A stretch of 64,000 bases of DNA from Echinarachnius parma (lineage: Eukaryota > Echinodermata > Echinoidea > Clypeasteroida > Echinarachniidae). A program made the translations under genes and the position numbers. Below, piece after piece: positions 1 through 13,057 of the stretch; position 1 is the stretch's first letter; each line of letters starts with the position of its first letter. The notes under the pieces are model-generated. The model ran no database searches. It was not told where the DNA came from and was given only the letters and a program-made list of their open reading frames with translations. The DNA is taken from positions 1 through 64,000 of the forward strand of contig JBAMJV010007461.1 of the NCBI GenBank assembly GCA_037951105.1, in the 5' to 3' direction.

Positions 1-1470
1 TAAGATTCATGATATGATATGAAAGTCTTTTTGTTGTTTCATGTGTTTTCACACATTACCTCGTCAATCAAACCCACAATACAAACATGTACCAACCCTA
101 CAATGCGAGGTAACCTACTCTCAAATATCACCCCCCCCCCCCCCCCTCCCCCCTTCATGGCAAAGGTTATTCGTGGCAACCCGACAGCTTGCCCGAGGTT
201 TGCCTTCATGTCAACAACTAATGTTCTAATTCCAAGTACCGTATTGTTTTATAAGGAAAATAAATGAATAGCTGACGTGTTAACATTATCTCTAGCACGC
301 AATGTGCATACATTGATTCCTTTTTTTTTTACTAAACCAATCTATTTATACAAAGGATAAACCTGTAATTGCAACACAGAATTGTGATGCGGTACAGTTG
401 AGCTCACATGCTGTCATTTTGTTCAGCATTCTCGGTCGCCCAGGAGGCTCCTCCCCTCCATGTTTGCGAAGCTGTTCACTCCTTTGCCAATTACATATCC
501 ATATTGAATGCATTTCCTGCAACACTTCCTTGCAGAAAGGGGGACTAAGGGGCTACCCCTATACGAATGAAACTGAAATATAAGCATAGTGTTTGCATCC
601 TACAGCATAAGCTTTTAAATAATTAGGTCGAATAACGTACAATTATCCAAAATTTGTTAAGCACTTTTCACGGCCATGTTCATGGCTAATTTGCCCATAT
701 TGCATGCTTGGTAACCCTCTGCTACATCCAGAAATATTCACCAGAGTGTATGCGATTATGTTGCTCTTTGTCAAGTATGTTTTTTTGTTTCCTTCCTTTT
801 GGCCTTCTTTTAATAACGGAAGCTATGTATGGTAATCAGGATGTTAGATCTAATACGTGCAGCTAAAATATTATGTGCTACAACTACTTCAGTAGTAACT
901 ACTCTGCATGTGTCTTTATGTCACCTTGCGAAATTTTGGGGGAAATAAACAGTATGATTTTTACAAGGCCATATTCTATCTGATGTGGCATGGTTTAACA
1001 AGCTGTGACATTATTTCATCTATGGAGACTATCACAAATTCAGAGCATTATCTTGACAAAGCAGTAAGTAGGATTTTATGAAAAGAAAACCCGCAGAAAT
1101 GTTGAGCCCTACACCGAATTTGTCTTCGTGCTTCAATAAGAAGGAATAGGTGAGTTTTCTTTACCTCGGTGAACATGTTACAATTAGGAACAACATTTAA
1201 TATTTCTACTATATTATATTCCTGCTTAGAAATGGATGCTATAAATTCCAATAATCTTGAGCAAAATTTCAATTGAATCTCTATACCTATTGTTTCCAGG
1301 GTAAAATGCTAATAATTCATGATAATAACATTCATTATGTTAATACTGTTCTTATATTTGACAGGTAGAATAGCTAGCTTGTACTAATGTTTTAATTGTT
1401 ATCTATGAAAAACATTTATATCAAACAATTAGCACTCATAACCTCTTCCTATGAAAAAACGTTATGTCTC
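1..1470. other. Upstream flank of the TRIM-like gene, no gene seen
   Basis: AT-rich DNA with a C-run near 131-153 and no open frame that looks coding. A pyrimidine-rich stretch ending in tttacag at 1474-1480 is a good 3' splice site directly before the TRIM coding start, so part of this stretch is probably an intron whose 5' UTR exon I cannot place. Confidence 0.5.
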
Positions 1471-1484
1471 CTATTTACAGAGCA

Positions 1485-3310
1485 ATGGCAAGTGAAGAGG
1501 CTGTAGTTACTCAAAGTTTGGAATGCTGCCTATGCGTTGACTATTTCAACGAACCTAAGTTTCTGAGTTGTGGGCACACTTTTTGTAAGAAATGTTTGGA
1601 CAACCTCTACAGAATATGTCACTCCCAACAAAACCAGCTATCTTGTCCGATTTGTCGTCATATTACCGAAATCAACAATGGAGACATTTCTAAACTACAA
1701 ACTAACATCCTCATTAATTCTATGGTTGAGGATGTGAAAGCCGCTAAGAGATACTGCACACTATGTGACCCGGACGATAAATCTGTTGCGGTACAATACT
1801 GCCTGCAGTGTGATGAATACATGTGTGACCCCTGCACAGAGGCTCATGGGAGGTACACGAAGAACACGAAACACGATGTCGTCAGCATTGATGACGTCAA
1901 GAGGGGAAGGGTCAAAGTGAAGCGTTTCTGTACCAAGCATCCGGAGGAAGAGAAGCTGTATGTCTGTACGTCATGCAACGTGTCCATCTGCTTCAGATGT
2001 CACATGCTCTACCACGGAAAACCAGATCACGAAATCGAGGAGGTGTCTGAGTACAAGAAAACAATCCAAAAACAAATAAAATCCCTTCAAACTAAAGCTA
2101 CAACTAAAATTGCAACGATCGAAGCACACACAGAGCTAGTAAATGAACAGAAATCAGTTGTTGAGGTTGAACTTGACAAGAGGATAGTTGAGATCAACCA
2201 ATCATATGAAGAAGCAGTGAATCGCCTTACCAGGCAACGCAATAATCTCATCGACCAATGCAAACAAGCTAAGGCTACTCACATCGCGCAACTTGAGAAG
2301 ATCAAGGAATCTGATGACATAGAGATGTGTTGCATTCGAAGTGCATCTGAGCTGGTCGGCAATGGCATGAAGGCGTTGCTGGAGGGGCAGACACTGGCTG
2401 TGCACAACACAATTAGTTGTGATTTTGAGAAATGTTGGATGAAAGTAATCCTGATGCCTTGCAGCCCAAATCCCTAGCTGACTCTGCAAAGCGGATGAAA
2501 TTCATCAATAGTAGTACTCCGAACAGTCTGGGTGAATTGCTACAATGGCAGCTTGAGGAGGTGAGCACAGTTCCACTCTCATATGCAGATCCATACGATG
2601 CAGTGCCTTTGCCTGATGGACAGGTGGCTGTTTGTTATTGGCATGGGGCGGCGATTGAGATGTTCACAGTTAATGGGCCGAAGGAAACAGTGCTGCGGAA
2701 TGTATATGTTTTCAGTTTATCTATCTTGTCTGACAGTCGGTACATTGTACGAGGTATTCCCAACAACATCACACTGTACACACAGGCATTGGAGAGGCTC
2801 AATGTTCAGTTCAACATACTCCCAGTGTTTAATGGAGGTAAGGGCGGCATGTGTGTAGACAGGGGTGACAACATCTACGTTGGTCATACCGCAAAAGAGA
2901 AGATTGATGTATTCCGACCAGAAGGTGGTGCGCCATCTCGGGAGATTCCGTGTCATGGCTATCTGCCTTGGGAAATCTGTCCCATGAATCACAGCAACCG
3001 GCTGGTAGTGCGTGATAGGTCAAAGTCAGTCATCATTGATAACATGGATGAGGAAGGCACCGTCCTTTATCACATCCAGGTGGATAGCGAGAATACACGC
3101 ATTGCTGTCCTGAAGGATGATAGCATACTGATTGCATGCAGGAAGGATGGTCTGCTGAGTATTGAGCACTACACACAAGATCTTAACAAAATTGGGACAG
3201 TCTTGGATGACTTTCCACTGGCAGGCAGAATTAGAAAATTACTTGAATTGCCCTCTGGAGAGTTTGTTGTAGTATCAGATGACAAATTCATTGTCTTCCG
3301 GAAAATCTAA
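1485..3310 (+). CDS. TRIM-like RING / B-box / coiled-coil protein, one frame break
   Basis: Probable E3 ubiquitin ligase of the tripartite-motif family, about 607 residues. I chose the ATG at 1485 (MASEEAV) because a canonical acceptor ends at 1480, so the in-frame ATG at 1464 is likely intronic. Seen in order: a C3HC4 RING at residues 14-60 (ECCLCVDYF, SCGHTFCKKC, SCPIC); B-box 1 at about 89-135 (YCTLC, YCLQC, YMCDPC); B-box 2 at about 147-190 (FCTKH, YVCTSC, CFRCHMLYH); a coiled coil at about 195-290; then about 290 residues that look like a beta-propeller (repeats such as PDGQVAVCYW, DRGDNIYVGH, PSGEFVVVSD), as in TRIM2/3/56-like proteins. The whole body is one exon, common for expanded invertebrate TRIMs. 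Near 2425-2432 the frame changes (first frame ends at 2477, second is open from 2432), consistent with loss of one base in the short A run of gagaaatg. This could be a base-calling error or a real recent mutation. No SPRY domain is seen. Confidence 0.85.
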
Positions 3311-3349
3311 ACATCATAGCAAAAACTATGTATCCTGTAATACCACCCT

Positions 3350-3647
3350 CTAAACCCGTTCAGGACTGGTACTGAAAATTCATTTCCTGTCCAATTTCAT
3401 ATTTCGAATTCATAAGATTTTACTGCATTTTCAGCAACACAGTCAAGTAATAAATGAATGTACATCAAATCAATAATAATGTATATTAAAGAAGAACTGG
3501 CGAGGAAGCAAAGCTTGTAATGTTGTCCCTGATTACATGGTAAAGCTATACCTTAACCTGTTAAAGACTATTAAGATTTGGTATAATACACATTCTCCAT
3601 AGACTCCAGCCGATGTGTTTTGGGGACCAGTCCAGGATGGGTTAAAG
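3350..3647. mobile_element. Small inverted-repeat element (AACCCGTTCAGGACTGG family)
   Basis: The left end AACCCGTTCAGGACTGG (about 3352) matches the reverse complement of the right end (CCAGTCCAGGATGGGTT, about 3633-3647) with a few mismatches. Related ends are seen at 11,450 (acccgttcagggctggt), 31,473 (acccattcgggactggt) and, inverted, at 56,155 (cagtcctgaacgggt), so this is a dispersed family. No coding potential. Target duplication is not clear. Confidence 0.5.
3449..3454 (+). terminator. Candidate poly(A) signal AATAAA for the TRIM-like gene
   Basis: Perfect AATAAA 139 nt downstream of the stop codon, the first on this strand after the CDS. It lies inside the small inverted-repeat element, so the transcript end may be supplied by mobile DNA. 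Confidence 0.5.
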
Positions 3648-4320
3648 CAACACAGTATCATCTTGAATGGGTTCATGGGACATATTTACTCAAGATTTAT
3701 TTGTGTTATGAACTTGTCAAATTGGTGTGTCTTTCACTGTTTTCCGAATCAGCATGTTATAACTTAAAAGGACCTACTCCATAGCAGAACCAAAATATAG
3801 CATCGCGAGCAGTAGGCTAATGTCTGAATCTGCTAGTCAATTGGTGAAGTACGCATTAATTAGTGCATTCTTGTTAGATATTTAATCAAATGAGATAAGC
3901 AGTATTATCAGAAATCATGAAAATAATAAATTGTATCATTTTGATGTCATTGTATATAGTTTTGTTTGATGGTAATGCATCTCTATACTAAATGTATTTC
4001 AAGTGATAGCTATAATAATGGAAACTTATTTATACTGTAAATCATCAAATATCTCAATATTTCACATTTGAAAGTTATCAGAATATAATTCATATTTTTA
4101 CATCTCTCTGTATTAAACCAACTTTATGTAATTAGCCGATATCTCATATTTTCAAAAAATTGTAGTTACGTTATCTGTTGGTATGACTGTATCATCCCCT
4201 CCTTTGAAATGTTTCTCTTTGTTTTTCTTTACTTGCATGCAAAATTAAATATTGCATAATGGATATCAATTTCTATATTACATGATATCAATATTATGTT
4301 TGAACTGATTTAGTCTTTTC
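3648..4320. other. AT-rich intergenic DNA
   Basis: I see no gene, repeat boundary or RNA gene here. Confidence 0.5.
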
Positions 4321-4321
4321 C

Positions 4322-4530
4322 CTATATAATTATAATAATAATAATAATAAAAATTATAATACTAATAATAATAGTATTATAGTTTCTTATTTAGCGCTAA
4401 ATACACAAGTCATGTTCCATAGCGCTTTACATTATTATTACCCCGGTCACATGTAGGATACAATGCAAACCAGCACACAAAATGTACACAATCTCCACTC
4501 CCTGGGGAACATTCCTTCCATGCACATGTG
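4322..4530 (-). repeat. SINE 3'-part remnant with TAA-rich tail
   Basis: Read on the minus strand it contains ggaatgttccccagggag, which matches the SINE at 45 kb (ggaatgctccccagggag). It then has a tail with gtaaagcgctatgg and ends in a TAA/TTA microsatellite, the usual 3' architecture of tRNA-derived SINEs mobilised by L2/CR1-like LINEs. The tRNA head is absent or unrecognisable. Confidence 0.5.
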
Positions 4531-4772
4531 CATTGAGAAGATCATTCACATAATGGATTTCACCTCCTACCGGTCCTCATTTATGATTGCATGTACTTTT
4601 GTAAAAAAAAATATAAAAAATTAAAATGTATTTGTATGGAGTTTATATCTGAGTTTTTGATACTTGTTGGTAAACATTCAAATTTCCATTCTAAGCCCTT
4701 TGTCAATACAAAAAATACCAATAGTACTATCTTTGTAAATACTGTAATCCTGACCATCCAAAAATAAATTTA

Positions 4773-5133
4773 AAGTGAGGCCTGTAAAGTGTCTAACTCC
4801 ACGAAAATTACTTGGAACTTACTCGTTTCTCTTCTACCGTGTTGTTTAGCTTATGGTAAGAGAAGAATACAATAGGGTTAGATTTTTTTCAAATGCCCCT
4901 TTAGTATGACGATATCTATCATTCAGCTCAAAAGCGTTAACAAACGGTCATAAACCTCATAAACGTCCGTTGTAAAAGCTGACGCATATTTTCGTTTTTT
5001 TAACCAGGAAAGCAGTGTTCTTTTTCAATGAAACTTTCACACATCATTCTGCGTATCTTAAAATGATTTTGGTACAGGATTTAAATCTCAAATGTCATTT
5101 TGGGCAATATCTGACACTTTACAGGCCTTACTT
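4773..5133. mobile_element. 361-bp MITE with TA target duplication
   Basis: Ends are AAGTGAGGCCTGTAAAGTGT and, inverted, AAGTAAGGCCTGTAAAGTGT (one mismatch), flanked by TA on both sides (4771-4772, 5134-5135), as for Tc1/mariner-type non-autonomous elements. No ORF. A diverged relative lies at 21,066-21,305. Confidence 0.75.
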
Positions 5134-5135
5134 TA

Positions 5136-6012
5136 ATGTATCACTGTTGTATACAATAATCATGACTACGCCCTGAGCATTTTGCAAATGACGGGACTGG
5201 TGCATTATTACAATTTTATTATTATTTGTGTTGTAACACATGGTTATCATTTCATCTTTGTAATTTGTAAATATACTATAATCCTCAACTTTAATTATAC
5301 AAACAAACCAGATATATTCATGTATATATATATATATTTTCTTGCAAGTACAAGCTTGACCTTACTTGTATCCAGTAATGATAGTTTAAAGTGCTTTGAT
5401 ACAATATTCATCGTAAGAGGTGCTATATACCAGTATCGACACCAGCAATTTGCATGTTGCCCGGGAAAGTACGAATTGATGTCGGGCAAGTAAAATTTGA
5501 TAATCGTAAGTGTGATTGTCGGATCGGGCAGTTAACATTTCTGAAAACAAACAAATGATTTATGTTGATGTAAGAAAGTAGAATTCGCAGAATAGATTGA
5601 GCTACCTAGCATAATGAATTCGTCTTTCGTTTCACATTGTTTTTTGCGACAAATCAATGTTTTGTGCAGGCATGTAAAATTTGAAGATTTATGATTTCTC
5701 TAGCCCGAAAATGCAAGTAGCAAACAAAAGTTAGTGCGGGGGCTTGATATATCATCAATAATGTTTTCGATATCATTATAATAATTAAATTAGCACTTGC
5801 ATGCTGGCTATGAGCCAACAGTAATGATCTTAGGGTCCATCAAAATGCATTCAATCTCAATTATACTTTCCTTTCTCAACTACCAACCATGATATAATTG
5901 TTTAAATTGTTGTCTTTTCTTTTAGCCGATTACCGTTTTGCGCCCAAACTTTGTCAATCATACCTAGACAGGGCCAACATGGAAACATGTCTAGCACTCG
6001 TGTATCCCTAGT
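5136..6012. other. AT-rich intergenic DNA
   Basis: No recognisable gene. The short open frames here have no domain or splice context. Confidence 0.45.
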
Positions 6013-6167
6013 ATGCATTGCAGTGGCGTAGACAGGTTCTTACACCTGGGGGGATGATTTGCCGTTCACCGGACCAAGACACAATTTGTTCGCGGCCAAG
6101 ACCACCTGCCAAAATATTTCGAGACCAAGTGGCTCAGTGAGGGGGGGGGGGGGGGGGGGGTGTTAGA

Positions 6168-7233
6168 CAGGGTGTCGATCCGTTTTGAGATTGGGGGGCG
6201 AATTTGAAAAATTTTCCAGAGTGACCACTGAGAGAGCTAAAAGGACCCACATTGGCATGCCCAGAAGTTTTATTATGCGCTCATTAAAAGTGTCTTGATG
6301 GCTCGAAGACCTGACTTTGGGGGGCACCCACATTTGGGGACAATAATGGGGGTCCAGGGGCAGAGCCACCAGAAGCTTTTAGATTTCAGACATTTGCTCC
6401 TAGCAGGGTGTTAAAATTGTATAAAATAGTGAACCTACTCATAACGTATTTTTAAAGGGCATATAGCGAGGAAAAGACTGAGCCTTGCATGAGATGGATC
6501 CACGTGATCATGTATACTATAGAGCCATCGATATAGTCTAGGGCATTGGGCCTATGAAACTAAGCAAGGGCGTCAACAATTTCTGAAAAGTGTAGGGGAG
6601 ACATCGCGAGGAAGCGAAGCGACCGAGCGGGGGAGGGTGTGGGAGGGGGTGTCCCCTCCCACAGTAGGGAGCTTTTGTATTTTTGGGCCGTGAAATTGTG
6701 CGATTTGGTGCACACCTGAGACAGAAATTTCACGTAATAATATATAGGTATATGGAACCATGCAAACATACATAATGACAAAGGGAGGGGGACAATCTGC
6801 TCCTTTTGGGGGGGACATGATATTCCAATTTGATTTGCGTTCAGCGCATATGTACCGAGATTATTTTATTTTCTGTGAGGTGTGCTATCTATAGATAAGG
6901 GTTTAATAAACTTCGTTTGAGAAATTACGCTGCCCAACACATTTCAAAAGGTGAGTTCCCGCAACCCAAATGAAACTTGCAATAAGAGAAACTGTATGCG
7001 CGCGGAGCGCGCGGCAAAAAAGAGATTTACAGTCCTTTTCAAACTAAAAAACGGCTATTTGAAGATTAATTATTGATAAATGTGTCTTTCCCCTCTTTGG
7101 CGATTTTTTTCTTCCTCATTTTCGGAATGATTGGGGGGCGAAATGATATGTTCGCCCCCCAATATTTTCATTGGGGGGGGGGGGACGACCGCCCCCCTGC
7201 CCCCCCCCCCCCCCCCCATGATCGACACCCCTG
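6168..7233. mobile_element. Nested hAT element (inner), 8-bp target duplication
   Basis: Ends are CAGGGTGTCGATC and, inverted, CAGGGGTGTCGATC, with gtgttaga duplicated on both sides (6160-6167 and 7234-7241). It is 1066 bp with no transposase. It is close kin to 11,956-13,049 over most of its length, including the gcgaagcgaccgagcgggg block. Confidence 0.85.
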
Positions 7234-7430
7234 GTGTTAGATGTTAAGATGGTCGTGACCAGGCGGGCCGGAAGCAGTTTTGGATGGGGGGGGGGGGGGG
7301 GGGGCAAAACCTATGGGGGCTCACGATTTTGTGTGTGTAGGGGCTCATGCCAAACGTACTCACAGTGCTGCCAACTTTGAGCCAGATGTGAGAGTGAGAC
7401 ATTGCAAGGAGCGAATCGACCAAGCCCGAG

Positions 7431-8160
7431 GGAGCGAAGTGACTGAGCGGGGGGAGGGTGTGGGAGGGGGGTGTCCCCCCTCCCACGGTAGGGAGCTTTT
7501 GCATTTTTAGACTTGAAATTGTGCAATCTGGTGCTTACCTAGATAGAAAATTCGGGCTTAAAATTGACTGTATCTGGGAAAGCGTGTTATGATTTGATAG
7601 ACCAGAAATTTTAAATATATTTTCACGAAGAAAACAAAATAATTGACACATTAATAAATATGCACCCCAACACAGGGAGCGAAATTACTGACCGGGGGGA
7701 GGGTGTGGGAGGGGGTGTCCCCCCTCCCACGGTAGGGAGATTTTGCATTTTTAGACTTGAAATTGTGCAATTTGGTGCTTACCTAGATAGGAAATTCGGG
7801 CTTAACATTGACTGTATCTGGGAAAGCGTGTTATGATTTGATCGATCAGAAATGTTAAATATATTTTCACGAAGAAAAAAAATAATTGGCACACTAATGA
7901 ATATGCACCCCAACACAAACACACATACTGTATTTATATTTAGCGTCATACACAGTTCCAACATCACCATATTCCACATTATGTATGACCTAACAACTTA
8001 GCCTATTGCCAAGAATGAGTCCCGAGGGGCGAAGCTACCGAGGGCTGGGGGCAGAGCCAAATAGGGAGGGTTTGGGAGGGGGTATCCCCCTCCCACGGAG
8101 AAGATTTTGCATTTTTATATAATATACTTAAAATGGTGCAATTTGGTGCAAGTCACACAA
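7431..8160. repeat. Tandem GC-rich units inside the outer hAT
   Basis: A unit of about 247 bp beginning gagcgaagtgactgagcggg at 7431 is repeated at about 7678 (gagcgaaattactgaccggg) with near identity through the tgtatctgggaaagcgtg block. A third, more diverged partial unit begins near 8021. The same core motif occurs in the two smaller hAT copies. Confidence 0.65.
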
Positions 8161-8518
8161 GCAGCCAGAGCAATGCCAGCCTACACTGGAACTACGTGGC
8201 CGGTATACAGAAAACAAATACTCACCCAAGACCATACGCAAGTTACACAACAAACTGAGATAATCTGTTCGCGCGCGAAGTCGCGCAGCGAAAATTGAAA
8301 ATTTGATGTATAAATTACTTTGTTACGTTAGAATTAACAAGTCTTAGCTCATACAACTAATGTTTTCTTTCCCACTCGTATACAGATACATATAAAACAA
8401 ATATATCCTTACCTAAAACCCTGGGGGGGATGATTGTACACGTCATCCCCCCCACCTTGTGAGGTGGGGGGGATGCATCCCCCTCATCCCCCCCGTTGTC
8501 TACGCCCCTGATGCATTG

Positions 8519-11500
8519 TAAACTTGTTTGTAATTATATCACTTACTGCAAAATTGCAAATGTGCGTTGAAGTATAATACATATTAGAGTATAATTACAA
8601 TTTTGATGTACCGGTATACATTTATCACATAAAAAGTCTTTGCATGTTGAAGTTTATTACCGCCAGTATGTATATATTGTTAGTGCAGTGCAAGTGATTA
8701 TTTGCATGTATGTGTGAATAAATGTGGGGTGGGTGGTTGTTTGTGTGTGTTTGTGTGTTTCTGTGTGTGTTGTGGCGTAAGGTTGTATGTGAAAGAAAAT
8801 AATTATGATGAATTATTAAGAATTAAAAAAACCTCGAAAGAAGTGAAATGTCCATACACAGTCATTTCAAACCTCTTTCTCCAAACAAAATATTAATTTA
8901 GTGGTTCAATTGTATAGTGTCCACGCAGTTCCTTGCACGCACTCTTGTGTGATGTAAATCAGGACCCAATTTAGCGAAGTGGTATACGTGATTTATCGGA
9001 ATTAGAGTGGCGAATTTGACTGAGGACATGCATTTGCCTAATAGTTCTTGTTATGAATTTTAGATTTTTCAGCTTTTTTCGTCCGATTGAGATCGAGACA
9101 GTGAAATAATAACAGTCTATGCAAAATAGCATTCACTGCGTCGGGGAGAAAAACAATGTCGAGTTTTTTGTTGTTGAGAAGTTGCCTTGCGCGACGACTT
9201 GGCTGTCAGACTAATTCATTTTCACTGGCCCCTCTTCACTTCCTTAGACATGCATTTAAAGATGACATTTCCACTTTAGTTCATTCGTAAAATGTAGCGA
9301 AATGTCAGGAGACGGATAAACAGCGGGCTACCTGCAGCAATCGACTATCCGCCCTGTCCATGTTCGCGGAAATTATCGATCCTATTTTGGATCAACCGAT
9401 GAATTCAACTTCATGAATGCTTGTTCGCCTAATATGTTAACGTACTTCACTCTATGAAAAGGAAATCAATTGCATTTACTAATTACCTTTCGACAATGGA
9501 GATGCGACATGAACTGCATTATCCATTCACGTGTAAATATAAATACTACAGACAAATAATTTAAACGCCAAATATAATTCAGACAAGGTTGTGCTTTGTA
9601 TCACTTTATCAAAGAATAATGTTGCATGACCCATCGGTGAAGAGTTTATTTCCAATAACGACGAATTCGAATATATTATTTTATAAATGTTAAACGTTCA
9701 CGTCTCTTGATAAGAGAGTGACAGAGATATTATGGGAGTTAGAGAGAACTAATAAGTATGCAAAACCACACAATTCTCAAAGCAAAACAATAACACATTC
9801 GATTTATCAAAATCAGTTTAGAAATGTGGCTTATAAATCCAGAGGTCAAGTTATTTGACATTACATTTATAATTGTTGAACAAAAGGGTTGAATTATCAG
9901 ACAAACTATTTTGTAATTGTAGTAACTACAGCTTTATCCTGAACGATGACAGATGCAAATGTAGAAGCATTATAATTGCAGATGGAGCGTTGCAATGAAA
10001 ATGACAATTATAATATTGTTGTTAAAGTATATAGTTTTGAAGAACTTGTTATTATGTGAGAAATAGTTAATATAATATAGTTAACATTTAATATATTACG
10101 TTCAACCCGAAAATAATATAAATGTAACAAAATGTGAAATAACATTGAAGCGTTAATATTACAATAACAAATGAAAATACAAGAATATGTTATACGAGTT
10201 AAATACAACTATGGGGAATATAAAAAAACATCGTCATTGTGTCAAAATATGGCTGTGATTAAATTTGTAGTAAAACACGTTTGGTACGAAGCTGCGGTGT
10301 TAGGAGCGGGTGATATTGTGGAATTTGCAATAACCCCTGTATCAAATAAATGAACAGACTGATAAAACACGATTTGAAACTCTAGATCAGTGTCATGCAC
10401 AACCGTTTTAAATATATATGTATTAATCAACGTTTGTCATACGGTTACTGCGTCAAAACAGTGGCCCGTGAGATTTGCAATAAACCATGCAGCAAAATTA
10501 ATGAAGGAGTGGCCATGGAAAGTGTAAAGGCGTAGCTGTCGGGGTGGGGCGCACCCCCCCCCCCCCCCCTCAAACGCTTATACACAAATATCAAGTTACA
10601 AGAAATTCCAATAATATATTTGGCAAATCAAATTTGGCATAATAATGTGCAAATCACCCAATTTTGGGGCAAAATCAGATCATTATGTTAAAGATCAACA
10701 GGATTGTATGCATGCCAACGTCCTCGGGGCCCCCTCCCTCCGGAAAATGCACGCATGCCCATGGCCACTGGGAAAGTGCATGAACTCAATTTGAAGGGGC
10801 CGTGGAAAGTGTTGAATTCTTAGAAGCAGTCATCACGTCCAGATGTGACCCCAAATTGGCGCCTTTTATAGTAGCAACATCCTTGTGATGCATTAATCTG
10901 AAATTATAAAGGATTCATACCACGCGTCCACACAGCATAGGCCTAACCCGTAATATTTTGTAAAAATGTGTCACACTGTGGTGAACTAGAGGTTGAAACA
11001 TCATCTGGTATACTAACATTTACTTTCAAAATTACATAATTCATTATGAGATGATTTGATTAGTAATTACGTGAATGTCAATATACATAAAAACGAAGTA
11101 TGATGAAACAATAACGTGCACGACGCATTATCTACAAAGTGAAACAATAATACAATGTTATATTAGTAAGGAAACGACGTAAACTAGAAAATGACGTCTG
11201 AAACATAGCTTCAACCGGGTATCTGAACAAGACCATAGTCTTTATAGCAGGATGGTGTTCATATACTGGTTAAGTGTGGACATGAAGTTGACCGACATTG
11301 CCGACCCGTGAATAATTTGCAGAGAGACTACTCGTCAACAAAATAAGATAATTGATCATCCTCATCATCATGGTTATATTATGCCTTCATGAATACCCGC
11401 CTGTCCCCACCTCCTCATGTAGTATAGATCATCATGCATACACTATGTTAACCCGTTCAGGGCTGGTCCCAAACGTATTCGGGCTAACGGGGTATATGGG

Positions 11501-11947
11501 GAATGCATGTTATATCAAATTCAAACTGCATTGGAAGGGTTAAACCTGAACTGCATAACCACCTGATATTCAATCGACGTATATTGGACTAATATTTAAT
11601 TTCAATATCAATTTCACTTCATTACACTCGTTAGAAACAAACGCAGCTGCACATCGCAGTACAATATGAATCATTAAACCAATTCAATGTGGTTCAAAGC
11701 GGAGTGGTGAACAAGTCAAAGATCACGTGACGGTTTTGGAAGTCAAATTACGCGAGTTAAACCAATCAGATAATAATTGTGTTGCACTGTTGCAGTACTC
11801 GACCCGTTAATTAAATCTATTATTACAATATTGGCGTACACGTATACGATACATAAGCTGATTTGCAGTATATATACAGTTATCACTAATCTCTCAAGGA
11901 CATTGATATTTTCGTTCTAAATTGACATCGACATTGCATCACTCCGA
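8519..11947. other. Intergenic DNA without recognised genes
   Basis: It holds a TG-rich stretch (about 8738-8775), a C-run at 10,554-10,569, and at about 11,450-11,545 a partial copy of the AACCCGTTCAGG inverted-repeat family. Short open frames (for example at 10,171-10,353) lack domains or splice support. Confidence 0.45.
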
Positions 11948-11955
11948 CAATCAGG

Positions 11956-13049
11956 CAGGGGCGTCGATCCGTTTTTGCGATTGGGGGGGGGGGGGGGGGG
12001 GGGGCGAAATTCGAAACATTTCCCAGAGTGACCACTGAGAGAGCTAAAAGCCCCACATTGGCATGCCCGGAAGTTTTATTATGCGCTTATTGAAAGTGTC
12101 TTGATGGCTCGAAGACCTGACTTTAGGGGGCACCCATATTTGGGACAGTAATGGGGGTCCAGGGGCGGAGTCGCCGGGAGCTTTTAGATTTCAGACATGT
12201 GCAACTCCTATCATGGTGTTAAAATTGTATAAAAATATAGTGAACCTACTCGTAATGTATTTGTAAAAGGGCATAGCGAGGAAAAGATTGAGCCTTGCAT
12301 AAGATGGATTCACGTGATCCTGTATACTATAGAGCCATCGATATAGTCTAGGGCATTGGGCTCCCATGAAACTAAGCAAGGGCGTCAACAACTTCTCAAA
12401 AGTGGAGGAGAGACATTGCGAGGAAGCGAAGCGACCGAGCGGGGGAGGGTGTGTGAGGGGGTGTCCCCCTCCCACAGTAGGGAGCTTTTGTAATTTTGGG
12501 CGTGAAATTGTGCGATTTGGTGCACACCTGAGACAGAAATTTCACGTAATATGAAGTATATAAGTATGGAACCAAACATACATAATGACAAAGGGAGGGG
12601 GACAATCTCCTCCACTTTCAAATGTGGGGGACATGATATTCCAATTTGATTTGCGTTCAGCGCATATGGACCGAATTGACTGAAAGATATATTTCAGATT
12701 ATTTTCTTTTCTGTGACGGTGTGCAATCTATAGGTGAGGGTTTAATAAACTTGGTTTGAGGTGTGCGTTTGATAATTACACTGCCCAACACATTTCGAAA
12801 GGTGAGTTCCCGCAACCAAAATTAAACTTGCAATATGAGAAACTGTATATGAGATTTACAGTCCTTTTCAAACTAAAAAACGGCTATTTTGAAGATTAAT
12901 TATTGATAAATGTATCTTTCCCCTCTTTGGCATTATATCACTCGATTTTTGTCTTCCTCATTTTCGGGATTATTGCCCCCCAATATTTTCATTGGGCGGG
13001 CGACCGCCCCCCCCCCCCCCCCCCCCCCCCCCCATGATCGACGCCCCTG
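11956..13049. mobile_element. hAT element, sister of the nested copy, 8-bp target duplication
   Basis: Ends CAGGGGCGTCGATC and, inverted, CAGGGGCGTCGATC. The octamer caatcagg flanks both sides (11,948-11,955 and 13,050-13,057). 1094 bp, no transposase. It carries a G-run at 11,983-12,004 and a C-run at 13,007-13,033 just inside its two ends, which could pair as part of longer inverted ends. Confidence 0.85.
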
Positions 13050-13057
13050 CAATCAGG

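Larger units (their letters stand above)
6021..8510. mobile_element. Non-autonomous hAT element (outer), 8-bp target duplication
   Basis: Ends are CAGTGGCGTAGACA on the left and, inverted, CAGGGGCGTAGACA on the right. Both flanks carry the identical octamer atgcattg (6013-6020 and 8511-8518), diagnostic of hAT transposition. No transposase frame. The body holds another hAT (6168-7233), tandem GC-rich units (7431-8160) and long G/C runs. Confidence 0.85.

Noticed and set aside
1464-1484. Upstream in-frame ATG of the TRIM-like gene (MSPIYRA)
   Set aside because: It lies in the pyrimidine tract and AG of a good splice acceptor, so it is probably intronic.
10171-10353. 60-codon plus-strand frame
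   Set aside because: No domain, no splice signals and no compositional change from the AT-rich surroundings.
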